Source: Kurthia massiliensis
GTDB lineage: Bacteria > Bacillota > Bacilli > Bacillales_A > Planococcaceae
Assembly (NCBI RefSeq): GCF_000285555.1
Contig: NZ_HE610998.1
Span: 58,184-122,183, forward strand
Direction of reading: 5' to 3'
Length of the DNA: 64,000 bases
Shown here: positions 56,001-64,000 of the stretch, piece after piece
How positions within the stretch are numbered: position 1 is the first letter of the stretch
Layout: the number at the start of each line of letters is the position of its first letter
The notes under the pieces: generated by a model
Seen by the model: only the letters and a program-made list of their open reading frames with translations
Told to the model about the DNA's origin: nothing
Database searches by the model: none
Made by a program: the position numbers and the translations under genes

Positions 56001-56138
56001 AAAGAGGCTGGGACATACGTGTAAAGACACGGTCTCAAATGAGCATAAGAAAAACCGGAATCGCGCTGTGGCGCGGTTCCGGTTTTTTGTTGCGAACACT
56101 TAAAAAGGAAAATGAAATGTTTTGTCCCAGCCTCTTTT
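56001..56138 (+). repeat. GAGGCTGGGACA nested-hairpin repeat, copy 4
   Basis: Arms AAAGAGGCTGGGACA / TGTCCCAGCCTCTTTT, inner AACCGGAATCGCGC / GCGCGGTTCCGGTT and T6. Almost identical to copy 2. It starts four bases after the ohrR stop and lies before a gene in the same direction. Confidence 0.92.
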
Positions 56139-56197
56139 ATATTTATGATGAAAAGCATTTCCATATTTCGTATAATATAAGAAAAGGAGGAATTTCA

Positions 56198-56740
56198 TTG
56201 AAAAAATTATTACTAGCGGCTGCATTGTTTATCGGTGGCGCAAGCACTATCACGACAACGCCAATTGACGCGGATGCAAAAACGATTTCTGTCTCAGCAT
56301 TAAAACAATACAAACCGAGCACAACATATACATACACATATCGAACGACCATTCATGGTACTTCATCGACGTATAAATTAAAGTATAATCAAAGCAAAAA
56401 AGCTTTCGTACAGCCAAATTCAAACAAAGTCTCACTTTTTTATAGTGCGTCAAAAGATCAATTTTTCATCGCTAACTACGATGAACTCGTATTGTGGATT
56501 GATACACCGGTAAAATCGGGCAAAATCACAAAAATTTCAGACGTCGGCAGTACGCATAAATTCAAAGTCGTTTCTACGACGAAAAAAGTAACGGTTGGCG
56601 GTAAAACATATAAAAATGTGCTCGTCGTGAAAAATTTGAATGACGCGACAACGTTCTACATTGCGAAAAATCGCGGCATCATTTTAGAGAAAAATAGTAA
56701 AACTGGTTTTAAAGAAGCACTGATCAAAGTAACCAAATAA
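56198..56740 (+). CDS. Secreted protein of unknown function, 180 aa
   Basis: AAAGGAGG followed by a TTG start at 56198 gives MKKLLLAAALFIGGASTITTT, a clear signal peptide cleaved near DADA (residue 26). The mature part is basic and beta-rich (YTYTYRTTIHGTSSTYKLKY, KFKVVSTTKKVTVGGKTYKNVLVVKN), and KTYKNVLVV resembles strand motifs in small secreted Bacillales proteins. The open frame continues upstream, but that part is read out of repeat copy 4 and is not gene. TATAAT at 56171 may be its -10 box. No family assigned. Confidence 0.75.
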   Translation: MKKLLLAAALFIGGASTITTTPIDADAKTISVSALKQYKPSTTYTYTYRTTIHGTSSTYKLKYNQSKKAFVQPNSNKVSLFYSASKDQFFIANYDELVLWIDTPVKSGKITKISDVGSTHKFKVVSTTKKVTVGGKTYKNVLVVKNLNDATTFYIAKNRGIILEKNSKTGFKEALIKVTK

Positions 56741-56746
56741 TGACCA

Positions 56747-56773
56747 GAAAGCCTACAAGTTGTAGGCTTTTTT
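56747..56773 (+). terminator. Terminator after the secreted-protein gene
   Basis: AAAGCCTACAA / TTGTAGGCTTT stem with almost no loop, then T8. Confidence 0.85.
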
Positions 56774-56775
56774 TT

Positions 56776-56987
56776 CGCGTTATAAGACGGTAATCGTTCA
56801 TTATAATCTTTTTAAAGGAGAAATACCAATATTAATGGTATAATTAGATTTTACGCAACCTGTTAAACGACATTTGCTCGATCAGGTAAGGGTATGCTTT
56901 TTATATCCTTTTAAACATACAGTTGTGTGCGCTTTAAAGAAGCGGAGACGCCAAACATGGTCGTACTCCAAGGAGGAACCTAATATT
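56776..56987 (+). promoter_or_regulatory. Leader of the 286-aa gene with possible 8-codon peptide
   Basis: The leader holds a GTATG...CATAC inverted repeat near 56892-56920. It also has a tiny frame ATG...TAA at 56957-56983 (MVVLQGGT) preceded by CGGAG. Its GGA-GGA codons are the Shine-Dalgarno of the main gene, which starts four bases after its stop. Known riboswitch classes were not recognised. Confidence 0.4.
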
Positions 56988-57848
56988 ATGGATCTATTGA
57001 ACAAAAAAGTGACACATAAAACTTTCGGTGCTGGACAAATTATCGATTGTACAGCAAATAGTATTGAAATTGCATTTGAAGAAGGTACAAAGAAATTTGT
57101 ATACCCGAATGCATTCCAACAACATTTAGTAATTGAAGATGATTTAAAATCAGAAATGGCTGAGATCGTAGAGCACCAAGTAGCGATTGAGAAGGAAAAA
57201 GCAGCACAAAAAGAACTAGAAGCTGCGAAGCAAAAGAAATTACATGCTTTAAAAGTCGAGCATGAAAAATTAATGAAAAATTATAAAATGCATCCTGCCG
57301 CGCAAATGGTCTTTGACTGCGATGCTGTTGAACAAGATGAAGTATTTAAAGAGTGGAAAGTATTTGCTGGCGAAATTAAAAGCGGTAAAAACAAAGGCAT
57401 GCCTTCAAAACCAACACGTTTACATGCAAATAGTGCGATTTTATTAACAGCACTTGCACCAGGCGCAAAAGAAGAAGAGCGTCGTATTATCGGTATGTAT
57501 ATGGTGAAAGAACGTTTCATCGGTAAAACATGTACAGATGGCTTCATTCCAGCGCACTCTGTTTACCGTATCGAGTTATCAGAAGATGAAGCAGATCAAA
57601 TGTTATTCTGGAACTATTACAAAGACGAGAAAAACGAATCAAAAATCGCATGGAAATCTGGCAAGCACCGTTACTTCAACAACGAATGGATGGCACGTAT
57701 TTTAAAAGACGTCGTAGGCATTCAAGAAGATGAAGCAGAACAAGCTGCTGCGATGAAATTTTTAATGCATTTCTGTCGTATGAATCAATTAGTAATGGAC
57801 GATTTACAAGAAGCAAACGGCGCACTTACAAACAAAGCAACTGTTTAA
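56988..57848 (+). CDS. Conserved hypothetical protein, 286 aa
   Basis: A cytoplasmic protein. Residues 4-45 (NKKVTHKTFGAGQIID ... IEIAFEEGTKKFVYPNAF) form a small beta-barrel or Tudor-like module often seen at ends of nucleic-acid proteins. A charged coiled coil spans ~55-100 (IEKEKAAQKELEAAKQKK). The C-terminal ~180 residues are a distinct domain with LHANSAILLTALAPGAKEEERRI, MYMVKERFIGKT and FWNYYKDEKNE. I know similar hypothetical proteins but no function. AAGGAGG lies before ATG 56988. Confidence 0.75.
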   Translation: MDLLNKKVTHKTFGAGQIIDCTANSIEIAFEEGTKKFVYPNAFQQHLVIEDDLKSEMAEIVEHQVAIEKEKAAQKELEAAKQKKLHALKVEHEKLMKNYKMHPAAQMVFDCDAVEQDEVFKEWKVFAGEIKSGKNKGMPSKPTRLHANSAILLTALAPGAKEEERRIIGMYMVKERFIGKTCTDGFIPAHSVYRIELSEDEADQMLFWNYYKDEKNESKIAWKSGKHRYFNNEWMARILKDVVGIQEDEAEQAAAMKFLMHFCRMNQLVMDDLQEANGALTNKATV

Positions 57849-57889
57849 TTGTATAAATTCATAATTTAATAATTTTATAATCCTTTGAT

Positions 57890-57914
57890 AAGATCGCTTT
57901 TGGGCGGTCTTTTT
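57890..57914 (+). terminator. Terminator after the 286-aa gene
   Basis: AGATCGC / GCGGTCT stem (one G-T) and TTTT. Confidence 0.65.
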
Positions 57915-57926
57915 ATATTACATTAA

Positions 57927-57953
57927 AAAAGATTGCGACATGTGCAATCTTTT
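57927..57953 (-). terminator. Terminator after the 179-aa membrane gene
   Basis: AAAAGATTGC / GCAATCTTTT stem; T-run on the minus strand. Confidence 0.78.
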
Positions 57954-57963
57954 CATGTTTCAA

Positions 57964-58503
57964 TTATTCCGCCCGTTCCTCAAATGGCACATCATTTTCC
58001 GAGAGTAACGACTGTAATCCTGCACTAGCTGTTTTTGCATTTTGCGCTAGCGTAAATGGCTCCCCCTTCTTTGGGGTAAACGTATACATTTCTTGATTTC
58101 GCTCGTCATATGTTAATACGACGTGGTCAATTTCTTGCCACGTATAAGCGTGTGTCGTTAACACGTCGCGTTGTTCAATACCAGTCTCACGTATGAAAGT
58201 AACACTTAAAAAAGATAAATAACCGACAAAAAGTGCAGCACCAATCAATAGGACACTCATCATATAAGTCCACATATTTCTACGCCATGCCAATAGTAAT
58301 AACATAACGATCACAATGATAAATGCTAAACCGAGTAGCCAAAAATTAGTCATCGGAATAATCCAAACGATGGCATCTTCAGAAAAATATTTCGTTTCGC
58401 TATAAATAAACGGCGCAAACATCGTCACTAACATGCCGATAATGAGCAATGCAATCGCCGATAAAACGAAACGCGCTTCGGTAGAAATGTCTCGTATGTT
58501 CAT
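57964..58503 (-). CDS. Membrane protein with C-terminal soluble domain, 179 aa
   Basis: Three hydrophobic stretches (about 12-32, 44-71 and 78-103) precede a ~75-aa soluble tail that looks like a small PH-like fold (TYTFTPKKGEPFTLAQNAK in its middle). TWQEIDHVVLTYDERN sits between. No family recognised. The ATG follows GGGGGG. It is monocistronic, with its own terminator. Confidence 0.7.
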   Translation of the reverse strand: MNIRDISTEARFVLSAIALLIIGMLVTMFAPFIYSETKYFSEDAIVWIIPMTNFWLLGLAFIIVIVMLLLLAWRRNMWTYMMSVLLIGAALFVGYLSFLSVTFIRETGIEQRDVLTTHAYTWQEIDHVVLTYDERNQEMYTFTPKKGEPFTLAQNAKTASAGLQSLLSENDVPFEERAE

Positions 58504-58594
58504 ATACTTCCCCCCTCATTTATGTATACCCATTTATTATCATAATCATTATTTGTTTAATTTAATAATTGTATAATTTCATAAAATGCATAAT

Positions 58595-58637
58595 AAAAGC
58601 GTCCTTCTCTTGTATGAAATCAAGAAAACGACGCTTT
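58595..58637 (-). terminator. Terminator of the two-component operon
   Basis: AAAGCGTC / GACGCTTT outer stem with inner CTTG / CAAG, T-rich on the minus-strand side. Confidence 0.6.
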
Positions 58638-58689
58638 AAACCTGCTGTCACTCGGGGGACGAGTGATACAATGAGATTGTAATTGTATA

Positions 58690-60093
58690 TTACTTTATAT
58701 TTGTGGAAAAAGTGTGCATAAGAAATGACAATCTAAATATCGTACCTTTTCCTTCTATACTTTCTACGTGAATCTCGCCACCCAATGCCTCCGTCAATGC
58801 TTTCACAATCGCCAGCCCGAGTCCAGTGCCACCTTTATCGCGAACGCGTGATTTCTCAACGCGATGGAAGCGGTCGAAAATAAAAGGTAAGTCCGCTTCT
58901 GGAATTCCTACACCTGTGTCACATACTTCAATGATGAGCTGTTGATGTGCTTCATAAGCGCGTAAAACGACTTCTCCTCGTTCAGTATAATTCACTGCAT
59001 TTTGAAGTAAATTTAAAATAATTTGTTCAAAGCGCATACCATCTGTTTCTAAATCTTCAAGTGGTCCATCAATATCTACACGAAGGGCAAGAGATTTTTC
59101 GCGTGCTTTCAACGATACTTTATCGGCTGCGCCTTCTAACAACTCCTCAATATCGACCGCTTGCTTATAAAATGTCATCATGCCTTCTTCCATTTTCGAT
59201 AAATCAAATACGTCTTGAATAAGTTTAGAAAGGCGTATCGATTCTTGGTCGATAATGTTTGCGTATCGTTTTAAATCCGCTTCTGACTCGTATTGACCTT
59301 TTTCAATAAGTTGCGCATACCCTTGTAAATACGATACCGGCGTTCTTAATTCATGTGAAATGTTCGCGAGCAATTCACTACGATTTTTTCGATAATTGTT
59401 GAGTTCGACGCTCAGCTCATTAATGCCTTTTCCGAGCGTACCAAGTTCGTCATTTGAAGCAATATCGATTTTCGCTTCTTGCCCTTTTGCAATTTTTTTC
59501 GTTGCCTCAGTCATACTGACAAGCGGACGCGATAAACGCCACGATAATAAAATCGTATAAACGAACGCTAATAAAATCGCTAAAATGACTGAACGCAAAA
59601 TCCAATAGCGGACTTGCTGCATCGTGTCGTACCAGCTCGTTACATTCGACATAACGAGGACGCCGCCATTGTATTGACCGTCTTTCGTTAGCGGCATACC
59701 GATATAATGGAAGCGAGCACCTGTCGCATTTTCCATACGGTCACCGACATACGCATCTTTCCCTGTTTCAAGTTGATGGCGCCACTCAGTCCCAATCGTT
59801 TCTCCTTCAAAAAATTCATACGCCGAGCGTGATAAAATTTTTCCTTGCTTATCAAAAACGATAATGGCGTCATTGCTTAAGCTCAACATTAAATTAATGC
59901 GTTCTGTCGTGAGTGTCGGCTCTTTCTCTAATTGCATAACAGCACGTGAGGCGACTTTTTCGACAGACGCATCTACATAATCGGTATAAATATTCGCAAA
60001 CAAACGATCAACGAGGACACCGAGTGGTAACAAAATAATTAAAAAGAGCGTCATAATGAGCACGCCCCATTTAAATCCGACGCGATTAAACAT
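58690..60093 (-). CDS. Sensor histidine kinase
   Basis: A 467-aa membrane kinase. Span 1 (about 11-30), an extracellular PAS/Cache-like region (31-165), span 2 (166-184), HAMP (about 184-240), then HisKA with phospho-acceptor His247 in LLANISHELRTPVSYLQGYA and a full HATPase: NLLQNAVNYTERG (N box), CDTGVGIPEADLPFIFDRF (G1/F) and RDKGGTGLGLAIVKAL (G2). Start chosen at ATG 60093 with CCGGAGC upstream; it overlaps the regulator stop by eight bases, so both are coupled. Signal unknown. The domain order resembles ResE-type kinases, but identity is not claimed. Confidence 0.92.
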   Translation of the reverse strand: MFNRVGFKWGVLIMTLFLIILLPLGVLVDRLFANIYTDYVDASVEKVASRAVMQLEKEPTLTTERINLMLSLSNDAIIVFDKQGKILSRSAYEFFEGETIGTEWRHQLETGKDAYVGDRMENATGARFHYIGMPLTKDGQYNGGVLVMSNVTSWYDTMQQVRYWILRSVILAILLAFVYTILLSWRLSRPLVSMTEATKKIAKGQEAKIDIASNDELGTLGKGINELSVELNNYRKNRSELLANISHELRTPVSYLQGYAQLIEKGQYESEADLKRYANIIDQESIRLSKLIQDVFDLSKMEEGMMTFYKQAVDIEELLEGAADKVSLKAREKSLALRVDIDGPLEDLETDGMRFEQIILNLLQNAVNYTERGEVVLRAYEAHQQLIIEVCDTGVGIPEADLPFIFDRFHRVEKSRVRDKGGTGLGLAIVKALTEALGGEIHVESIEGKGTIFRLSFLMHTFSTNIK

Positions 60094-60781
60094 GTGCTTG
60101 CTCCGGCGCGTCAAACTGATAACCTAAGCCCCACACCGTTTTAATTAATTTTGACGTTGCCCCAATTTTTTTCATTTTATAACGAATATTTTTGACGTGC
60201 GAATCGATAGCACGACCGTCACGTTCTTCATCTTCTTCCCATAACAATTGCAACAAATCTTCGCGTGTAAACACTTGATTCGGTGCAAGGGCAAGTTGTT
60301 TTAACAGCTCAAATTCTTTTACCGTTAAATCAATTTTTTGTTGATCGACATAGACGCTAAACGATTGAATATCCATTTTAAATGACCCGTACTGAATGAC
60401 AGAAGTCTCTTTTTTATTTTCTTTAATATTCGCCCGACGAATCAACGCATGAATGCGCGCTTTTAACTCCGCAAAATCAAACGGTTTGACTAAATAGTCG
60501 TCTGCGCCTAATTCTAAGCCGCGTACACGGTCTTCAATTTCAGTACGGGCTGTTAACATTAAAATAGGTGTTTGTCCCATACGGCGAATTTCTGCACATA
60601 ATGTGAAGCCGTCTACGTACGGCAACATAATATCTAATAAAATGGCATCGAACTGTTCTAAATTGATTTTTTCTAATGCTTCCGCGCCATCTTTGGCAAT
60701 CGTAACATCGTAATCTTCGCTTAAGTGCATGCGCAATAAATCTTGCATGAGCACTTCATCTTCGGCAATTAATAATCGCAA
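60086..60781 (-). CDS. OmpR-family response regulator
   Basis: A 231-aa regulator. Receiver domain with AEDE acidic pocket (Glu7, Asp8), phospho-accepting Asp50 in AILLDIMLPYVDG, Thr in LMLTAR and Lys in YLVKPFDF. Winged-helix effector domain with KIDLTVKEFELLKQLA, IDSHVKNIRYKMKK and VWGLGYQF. I choose TTG 60781 (MRLLIAEDE): AAGGAG lies eight bases upstream, whereas the in-frame GTG 60790 directly abuts it. Partner of the downstream kinase; target genes unknown. Confidence 0.92.
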   Translation of the reverse strand: MRLLIAEDEVLMQDLLRMHLSEDYDVTIAKDGAEALEKINLEQFDAILLDIMLPYVDGFTLCAEIRRMGQTPILMLTARTEIEDRVRGLELGADDYLVKPFDFAELKARIHALIRRANIKENKKETSVIQYGSFKMDIQSFSVYVDQQKIDLTVKEFELLKQLALAPNQVFTREDLLQLLWEEDEERDGRAIDSHVKNIRYKMKKIGATSKLIKTVWGLGYQFDAPEQAHV

Positions 60782-60815
60782 TACAATCACTCCTTATTAC
60801 ATATAATATAACAAA

Positions 60816-60841
60816 AGAACCGCGCAACAGTGCGCGATTCT
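60816..60841 (-). terminator. Terminator after the 58-aa gene
   Basis: AGAA-CGCGC / GCGCG-TTCT stem with AACAGT loop; TTTTG on the minus-strand side. Confidence 0.75.
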
Positions 60842-60848
60842 ACTTGAC

Positions 60849-61025
60849 TTATTGTTCTGTATGACGGCGCTTCGGTTTAAACAATACAGCCCACGTAAGC
60901 AACGCTAATAAAATAAACCAGATGCCCCAAATCCATAAGTTTTCAAATACAGCTGTTAAATAAACAGCTGTAAATGTCATGAGCGCCATAACGAGCATCG
61001 CTACCATCAATTTTTTCGTCGACAT
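60849..61025 (-). CDS. Small two-span membrane protein, 58 aa
   Basis: A gene too short for usual cut-offs. CGGAGGAA lies before the ATG at 61025. The product MSTKKLMVAMLVMALMTFTA... has span 1 at about 5-25 and span 2 at about 30-48 (LWIWGIWFILLALLTWAVL), then the basic tail KPKRRHTEQ. A terminator follows seven bases behind the stop. It is upstream of the two-component operon but separated from it by that terminator. No family recognised. Confidence 0.65.
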   Translation of the reverse strand: MSTKKLMVAMLVMALMTFTAVYLTAVFENLWIWGIWFILLALLTWAVLFKPKRRHTEQ

Positions 61026-61107
61026 CTTGATTCCTCCGTTTCATTCGATATGTTTATTATAAAGAATGACGTCTGCGGAACCTATGAACATTTCGAAACA
61101 AATAGAA

Positions 61108-61154
61108 AAAAAGCGTGGCGTCGTCACAAATCGTTTGTAACAACTCCACACTTT
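61108..61154 (-). terminator. Terminator after the GerMN-like lipoprotein gene
   Basis: AAAG-GTGG / CCAC-CTTT outer stem with inner ACAAA / TTTGT, followed by T7 on the minus strand. Confidence 0.7.
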
Positions 61155-61163
61155 ATCCATCAA

Positions 61164-61955
61164 TTAATCGTTGCTTACGACATCTACATTGTAACCATTT
61201 GCATCGATCATTTTTTTCCATTCATTGCGAGACGTTGTCGGGAAATCATCTAGTGCTTCCGCTTGTCCGTCTACTTTGAACTCGACCGTTTGTAATTTCG
61301 GGAAGTTTGCGAAAAGAGATGTAATAATTTCAACATAATTCTCTTGTGCATAAGCAAAGTTATTTTCTAGCATGCCTTGGCCATTTAAATCGAGCACAAT
61401 TTTCGTCTCGTCTTTTGATACCGCATAGCTATTAAAATACGTATTATAATAACGATCATAAAGCATCATTAAAATTTTCTTTGTTTGAGAGCCATCTTGC
61501 GCATAATTGTAATCTACGCGTGTAGCGATAAATGTATCATCGTTCATATCATATAAAACGATTGAATCATCTGTTGCTTGTTCATTTAATGAAAGCGGCT
61601 TTGATAAATCGCTCTCTGTAACTTTTGAAGAAACTTCTGTCGTTGCTGATTTCGTTTCTTTTTTTGCGACTACTTCCTCTTCCGCTTCATCCTCTTCTTC
61701 CGTCGTTGCATTCACAGATGCATCGGTTGTCGTTTCAGTAGCGGTTGATTTTTCGGTTGTGGACTCATCTTGCTCACTTACGTCAGTCGTTTCCTTTTCA
61801 GCTGGTTGTGTTTGTTCAGCTGCCTCAGTACTTTCTGTCGTTTGAGTCACTGGTGCTTGCTCGTTGTTAGCGCTCGTTTCGCTAGACGTTTCTGCACTGC
61901 CACAAGCTGCTAGCATCGTAACGGCTGCTGCCGTTAAAAGCATCATTTTTTGCAT
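61164..61955 (-). CDS. Lipoprotein with GerMN-like domain
   Basis: A 263-aa exported protein. MQKMMLLTAAAVTMLAAC carries lipobox LAAC (Cys18). A Thr/Glu-rich, low-complexity linker runs to ~130 (STTEKSTATETTTDAS, EEEDEAEEEV). The C-terminal ~125 residues resemble GerMN: VDYNYAQDGSQTKKILMMLYDRY, KIVLDLNGQGMLENNFA, IITSLFANFPKLQTVEFKVDGQ. GerMN proteins contribute to spore germination or wall processes, but no sporulation genes lie here. Start ATG 61955 follows GGAGTG. Confidence 0.78.
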   Translation of the reverse strand: MQKMMLLTAAAVTMLAACGSAETSSETSANNEQAPVTQTTESTEAAEQTQPAEKETTDVSEQDESTTEKSTATETTTDASVNATTEEEDEAEEEVVAKKETKSATTEVSSKVTESDLSKPLSLNEQATDDSIVLYDMNDDTFIATRVDYNYAQDGSQTKKILMMLYDRYYNTYFNSYAVSKDETKIVLDLNGQGMLENNFAYAQENYVEIITSLFANFPKLQTVEFKVDGQAEALDDFPTTSRNEWKKMIDANGYNVDVVSND

Positions 61956-62165
61956 AAGTTTCACTCCATTTCCTCTTGTAGTATACCTGTAATTTTCATT
62001 TAACACAAAGAACCCTTTATCACTATAGTAATTATATCGGAAATGGGAATGGCATGTTCTTAACAATTTTACAACGAAAAGAGGCATTTATAACGTTTTT
62101 ATAACATTTATGTCAATACAATCACAATACGTTAACATTCACACATTCATTATCACTATATACTT

Positions 62166-63362
62166 TTAGTCGATGCCCGCTGGACGTCCTAATTTGACGA
62201 TTGCAGCAGCTGCATTCGGTATACGTTGAATTAAGTCGGCAAGTATTTTAGCACCAATCATCGAATAAACCGTGCCATTGCCGCCATATCCTAACAAATA
62301 ATATTGTCCGCGCATCATCTCATGTTCTCCGATAAATGGTAAATTATCTTGAGATTCACCGAACGTTGCACCATAAATATAAGCAGGCTTTAAATCCAAA
62401 TGCGGAAATAAAGACGCCGCTTTTTTTAATAAAGTTTCCGCATGTTGCGCATTTTTTTCTTCACTCGGTGGCGTCGAAATTTCTTCATCTAATCCACCAA
62501 TCACGACACGATTGTCGACAGTCGTTCGCATATATAAATATGGATGCGCTGTTTCCCAAATAAGTGCGCGCTCATACCAACTTGAAAGATCGACCGGTTC
62601 TGTCACGACGACGTACGAGCGATTAATGTTCGCGCCGTTACGCCTACCTTCTACAGGTGTCTCATAGCCCGTTGCGTGAATGACAGACGAAGCGGTAAAT
62701 TCACCGAATGATGTCGTGACACGAACGATATCGTCTACACTTTCTACTTGATCGACAAAACAATTTGCTAATAGTTGCGCATTGCTTTCCATTAATACAG
62801 CTTGCACAAATTTCACTGGATTCACTTCGGCATCACCGTACGTTTTGAGCGCTGCTTTTTTCGTAAACGGCAAATGTTTGCCCATCTCCGTTTCGTCCCA
62901 ATACTCGACCGCGAAGCCATGTTTCTTTAATACTTCATAATTACGTTGCAATCTCGGAACATCTTCGTCCGTCGATGCGTAATAAATACTAGGACGCTCG
63001 ATATAATCGGTGTCGTGTTGTAAGTTTTTCGCAAGCGTCGTCAAGTCTGTCATCGCCTCTACACACATGTTGTAAAAGCGAACCGCTTCCGTCTCACCAA
63101 TTTGGTCGATTAAATCGCTCAACATAATGTCATTCGAATATTGAAGTAATCCTGTATTCGCACTCGTACTACCGCACGCAAAGTTCCGTTGATCGATAAC
63201 GAGTACTGTTAATCCACGTTTCGTTAACTCGTATGCACAAAGCGCACCACTCATGCCACCACCTATAATAATCGTATCGTAATGACTTCTCGTTACTGTA
63301 TTGACGACATCAAATGAATCCGTTATCTCAGGCCAAAATAATTGTCCGTTTGTTAATTTCAT
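62166..63362 (-). CDS. FAD-dependent oxidoreductase (DAO family)
   Basis: A 398-aa cytosolic flavoenzyme. The dinucleotide fold TIIIGGGMSGALCAYELTKRGLTVLVID (about 29-56) binds FAD. STSANTGLLQYSNDIML is typical of DadA/SoxB-like oxidases, RVVIGGLDEEIST follows, and NLPFIGEHE with YLLGYGGNGTVYSMIGAKIL forms the C-terminal FAD cap. A substrate amino acid or amine is likely but not identified. Start ATG 63362 with GAGAGGTGA; the upstream frame runs through it. The following 80 bp hold no clear terminator. Confidence 0.88.
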   Translation of the reverse strand: MKLTNGQLFWPEITDSFDVVNTVTRSHYDTIIIGGGMSGALCAYELTKRGLTVLVIDQRNFACGSTSANTGLLQYSNDIMLSDLIDQIGETEAVRFYNMCVEAMTDLTTLAKNLQHDTDYIERPSIYYASTDEDVPRLQRNYEVLKKHGFAVEYWDETEMGKHLPFTKKAALKTYGDAEVNPVKFVQAVLMESNAQLLANCFVDQVESVDDIVRVTTSFGEFTASSVIHATGYETPVEGRRNGANINRSYVVVTEPVDLSSWYERALIWETAHPYLYMRTTVDNRVVIGGLDEEISTPPSEEKNAQHAETLLKKAASLFPHLDLKPAYIYGATFGESQDNLPFIGEHEMMRGQYYLLGYGGNGTVYSMIGAKILADLIQRIPNAAAAIVKLGRPAGID

Positions 63363-63469
63363 ATCATCACCTCTCTCTATATATTCCACAAAATCTTTTA
63401 GAAAATGCCTCATCATAACGATTAGTTTTTGATATACTATAGTAGCAAAGCAGAATGGAGGGTCGTATT

Positions 63470-63949
63470 TTGAAATTAACTTTATATATCACAATGTTTT
63501 TAACCGGTTTGGCGACCATCTTTGTCTGGACAAGTATGAACGTATTAACACCAGCTTTTGATATTGATTTGTATACGAAAAATGGAAATGACTTATACAA
63601 CGGCTTATATTTTAAACTCGGATTTATTTTCATCGTTTATTTCGCTGTCGTAACGGTATTTTTACTACGTGATTTCCATCGCATGTTTTCGAGTCGTACA
63701 CGCATCGTCTTAATGGTGCTATACGGTGTCATTACAATTATCGTCGTATTCCGTACGATGAGTGATGCTTTCCAATTAAAAAATGCATTAAACAGTCAAC
63801 AAAACGAAGTCGTCTTTTCTATGATCAATGCGTATTCAACGAGCGTATTTTTCAATGTCTTTACATTCGTCGGCTTTTTAATTTTCCTGGCTTTAATCTC
63901 AATCGTATTGCCAGCAAGTAATAATCACCGCGACAAATATGAATTTTAA
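63470..63949 (+). CDS. Four-span membrane protein, 159 aa
   Basis: Spans at about residues 4-22, 44-64, 76-93 and 126-148, with an extracellular loop NVLTPAFDIDLYTKNGNDLYNG and a hydrophilic end. No family recognised. GGAGGG precedes a TTG start (MKLTLYITMFLTG); an ATG 15 bases earlier lies before that site and is unlikely. Repeat copy 5 begins right behind the stop. Confidence 0.7.
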   Translation: MKLTLYITMFLTGLATIFVWTSMNVLTPAFDIDLYTKNGNDLYNGLYFKLGFIFIVYFAVVTVFLLRDFHRMFSSRTRIVLMVLYGVITIIVVFRTMSDAFQLKNALNSQQNEVVFSMINAYSTSVFFNVFTFVGFLIFLALISIVLPASNNHRDKYEF

Positions 63950-63951
63950 TG

Positions 63952-64000
63952 AAAAAGAGACTGGGACATAAGTGTAAAAACACGATCTCAAATGAAACAT
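63952..64000 (+). repeat. GAGGCTGGGACA nested-hairpin repeat, copy 5 (cut by window end)
   Basis: The left arm with one change (AAAAAGAGACTGGGACA) and the following AGTGTAAAAACACGATCTC match copy 2. After CAAATGA the text departs (AACAT) from GCATAAG in the other copies. Its right half is outside the window. Confidence 0.85.

Noticed and set aside
56039..56197. N-terminal extension of the secreted protein gene into repeat copy 4
   Set aside because: The extra codons translate the repeat itself; AAAGGAGG and a TTG with a good signal peptide mark the real start at 56198.
1..64000. CRISPR, tRNA, rRNA, transposase or prophage genes
   Set aside because: No evenly spaced direct repeats, no cloverleaf, rRNA-like stretches or transposase motifs were found on either strand.

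Overview
The window is a chromosomal stretch of a low-GC Gram-positive bacterium, most likely order Bacillales. Strong AGGAGG-type ribosome binding sites, TTG starts, lipobox signal peptides, an LPXTG surface protein, SH3b and GH25 wall proteins, CcpA-type and OhrR-type operators, a YmfJ-type (DUF3243) protein and a heterodimeric ABC exporter all point there. RpoN (sigma-54) argues against Staphylococcus and for Bacillaceae or Planococcaceae/Caryophanaceae (Kurthia-like); that placement is inference. I see no rRNA, tRNA, CRISPR array, transposase or prophage.

Layout. 0-4 kb: acyl-CoA ligase with one in-frame stop, a hypothetical gene, the Ser/Thr transporter sstT, a YbgA-type protein and a 43-aa membrane peptide. 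4-11.3 kb: a minus-strand Gsi/Opp-type peptide or glutathione ABC operon with two tandem paralogous binding proteins and hairpins between cistrons. 11.6-16 kb: LacI-family regulator, ptsI, nagB and a deleted nagA. 16.4-20.7 kb: secreted NlpC/P60 protein, transglutaminase-like protein, a heavily decayed second acyl-CoA ligase, an orphan helix-turn-helix fragment and small membrane proteins. 21-26.7 kb: complete ribose operon rbsRKDACB with promoter and operators. 26.9-29.3 kb: rpoN, a membrane protein and a GNAT acetyltransferase.

29.3-33.6 kb is an envelope island: four tandem secreted proteins made only of SH3b domains, then a GH25 muramidase with C-terminal repeats. A GH25 paralogue lies at 48.9 kb. 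33.7-43.3 kb: pcp, a heterodimeric ABC exporter, an esterase, a polysaccharide deacetylase, a TIM-barrel-like lipoprotein and a secreted nucleotidase. 43.3-48.6 kb: two similar small membrane proteins flanking an S66 peptidase, an LPXTG surface protein interrupted by one TAA, and a DUF2227 protein. 50.7-64 kb: thioredoxin, DUF3243, NUDIX, a lipoprotein, aspA with an unusual leader, divergent ohr/ohrR, secreted and cytoplasmic hypotheticals, a two-component system, a GerMN-like lipoprotein and a FAD oxidoreductase.

Two themes stand out. First, a ~135-bp repeat with GAGGCTGGGACA arms and a GC-rich inner hairpin occurs five times, always at gene 3' ends. Second, at least four genes are broken (two acyl-CoA ligases, nagA, the LPXTG adhesin), two of them by a single in-frame TAA. 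No wholly new system is provable from sequence alone. The best candidates for novelty are the SH3b-only operon, the nested repeat family, the hairpin between the aspA Shine-Dalgarno and its start codon, and a membrane-anchored possible PIN-like protein.
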